Shown here: positions 18,920 through 20,256 of the stretch, one piece after another
Layout of the letters: every line of letters starts with the position of its first letter
Numbering within the stretch: position 1 is the stretch's first letter
Origin: Larix sibirica
Lineage: Eukaryota; Streptophyta; Pinopsida; Pinales; Pinaceae
Assembly (NCBI GenBank): GCA_004151065.3
Contig: NWUY0300012881.1
Coordinates: 89,646-109,901, forward strand
Length of the DNA stretch: 20,256 bases
Direction of reading: 5' to 3'
Program-made: the position numbers and the translations under genes
The notes under the pieces: model-generated
What the model was told of the DNA's origin: nothing
The model's database searches: none
The model's input: only the letters and a program-made list of their open reading frames with translations

Positions 18920-20256
18920 ATGTATAGAAGATTTAAAGACAAAAGATTACCCATAGATGGTTCCTCTAGCTGAACCCGATGACAAACATATTGATGACCA
19001 TGTATTTCCTAATATCAAAGTAGCATACTTGCAGTGTGTTGTGGCTAGAACAACTATGCTAACTCGCTCATTAATAATTGAATGGATTCAAATCCTGTTG
19101 ATACATTTCACTTTGATAAAAATTCTAGATCCATATTGAATGACCAAGGAAGAACCATAACATATTTCCAGAGTAGTACAAGTTCTATAAGCCAATTGAT
19201 ACAAATTCTAGAACCATATTGAATGACCAAGGAAGAACCATAACATCTTTCCAACGTGTGGACTTAGAGAAGTAGTACAAGTTCTATAAGCCAGATGTCT
19301 TAATGACCACCGCCCAAGTGTAATATTGTAACAAGATGAGATAATACAAAAATATTGAGTAAGTGGTGGAAAGAAGGCAGAATGTTTCAAGGAATAAATG
19401 ATGGTGCCTAGTTTTCCATTAATCTTCAAGTTCCATACAGATTCTAGAAAGTTTCCATGATAAGCAGGATCTATGGAGAACCATATGCAATGCATGTTAA
19501 AGAAGATTGGGTGCCTTTGATATATACCATAGTAGAAGAGGGATTAGTTTTCAACTAGGAAGCCATCTCTCATACCTTGAGACATGCAATCATCATAGTC
19601 AAAGAGCATAAACTTGGATCCCATCCCATCATTTACATGGCTTCTTTCCTACTAGATATCATTTGTTCTAACAATCCTTTTCCATGAATGTCAAGGACAT
19701 TGAGCATATCCAACATTCCTCTACACATATATTGTAAAGACCTTTGAGAAATAAGTATAAGATGAAATATTCTCTCATCTTTGTTTCCTTCTTCGCAAGT
19801 CTTTGTATTAATTTTTTCAAGCTTGCTCCAAGATTATTAGATGAGGTCTTAGAAGCTCTGACTAACATTATGATATGAAATAGATCAACATATAATTTGA
19901 CATCTATTTTTGTGCTTTTGGGGTTGAAAGTTTGGATGAATTGGGTTGTAGGGTCCACTCTAGGGGTAGGTCGCACTTTGCAGATTTGGAGTCCAGAACC
20001 TTCCAAGGCCTATTTAAGGGTATCAATGATGTTTTTTGGGGTCAAAAGTCCATAAAAGAGTCCATCGCTTTGCGATGAGCCTTCACATGATTCTACAGTC
20101 TGAGAGCTTCCTAAAGCTCCAAGAAATGCCTCAAATAAAGTCTGTATGAAGAAGTTACGTCTCTCGCAAGTTGACCTATTCAGTTGACCACCATGGTACC
20201 GCGTGGATTCCACGTTAGCTCTCATTTATCACACATGTAGAGCTAGTTGCGTGTGG
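18920..20256 (+). pseudogene. Decayed reading frame of an unrecognised protein, runs off right edge
   Basis: The plus strand gives a readable protein through frameshifts. 18957-19095: PDDKHIDDHVFPNIKVAYLQ. From about 19091: DKNSRSILNDQGRTITYFQ. 19204-19365: the same phrase again, then YKFYKPDVLMTTAQV. 19367-19680: WKEGRMFQGINDGA, IYGEPYAMHVKEDWVPLIYT, IIYMASFLLDIICSNNPFP. 19741-20256: NKYKMKYSLIFVSFFASL, APRLLDEVLEALTNIMI, STLGVGRTLQIWSPEPSKAY. The last segment has only four stops in 516 bases and is open at the window end. Most stops are TGA, TAA or TAG where W, Q or R would be one transition away. Minus-strand frames in the region lack this continuity. The decay suggests a repetitive, element-borne protein. 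I cannot assign a family. Confidence 0.5.
19121..19302 (+). repeat. Direct duplication, 83-bp offset, inside the decayed frame
   Basis: aattctaga.ccatattgaatgaccaaggaagaaccataacat.tttcca and agtagtacaagttctataagcca occur in both 19121-19203 and 19204-19302. The second copy has a 16-20 bp segment (cgtgtggacttagagaa) that the first lacks. Because 83 is not a multiple of three, the duplication breaks the reading frame. The second copy continues the protein sense, so the first is likely a deleted secondary copy. Confidence 0.85.

Noticed and set aside
19668-20225. Two minus-strand frames of 112 and 71 codons
   Set aside because: The plus strand gives longer continuity with the preceding segments and runs open to the window edge, so these look like antisense shadows.

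Overview
This 20 kb window looks like intergenic DNA from a large, repeat-rich plant nuclear genome. It is AT-rich and holds no intact long reading frame. It contains broken remnants of at least four retrotransposon lineages (Ty1/copia, Ty3/gypsy, L1-type LINE, a second non-LTR lineage) and many short, decayed tandem duplications. The density and age of the remnants suit a gymnosperm-like genome, but that is inference. Nothing suggests a bacterial, viral or organellar origin.

Layout. 24-669 (minus) is a frameshifted copia gag remnant. 1221-1933 (plus) is a well-delimited LTR: a polypurine tract abuts its 5' end, it has 6-bp inverted ends, and it carries an internal TATA box. 2583-2594 is a minus-strand initiator-Met-type primer binding site that abuts a second, unrelated LTR starting at 2595. 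Part of that LTR recurs at about 8113-8435. 4251-7050 (minus) is a decayed L1-type ORF2 with pre-RT linker, reverse transcriptase and zinc knuckle. 7352-7790 (plus) is a gypsy gag fragment. 8478-9590 (plus) is a second, different non-LTR reverse transcriptase. 10478-10935 (minus) is an unrecognised coding remnant built of two in-frame 68-codon tandem copies. 11364-11760 (minus) is an orphan RNase H fragment.

From about 12 to 15.1 kb I see mainly tandem duplications in low-complexity AT-rich DNA. 15677-16006 (plus) is the best candidate for host coding sequence: an uninterrupted terminal exon with a branch-point-like element and a 3' splice site. I cannot name its gene. A tandem array with a roughly 50-bp period lies at 17.23-17.54 kb, and a weak tRNA-type SINE candidate follows at 17.8 kb. 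From about 18.92 kb to the right edge, the plus strand carries a decayed coding region of an unrecognised, probably repetitive, protein. It is readable through several frameshifts and stops and continues beyond the window.

No genes appear to work together here. The window records successive retrotransposon insertions and local duplications beside one possible host-gene 3' end. I found no intact novel system. The least explained pieces are the exon at 15.7 kb, the 18.9-20.3 kb decayed reading frame and the 68-codon duplicated module.
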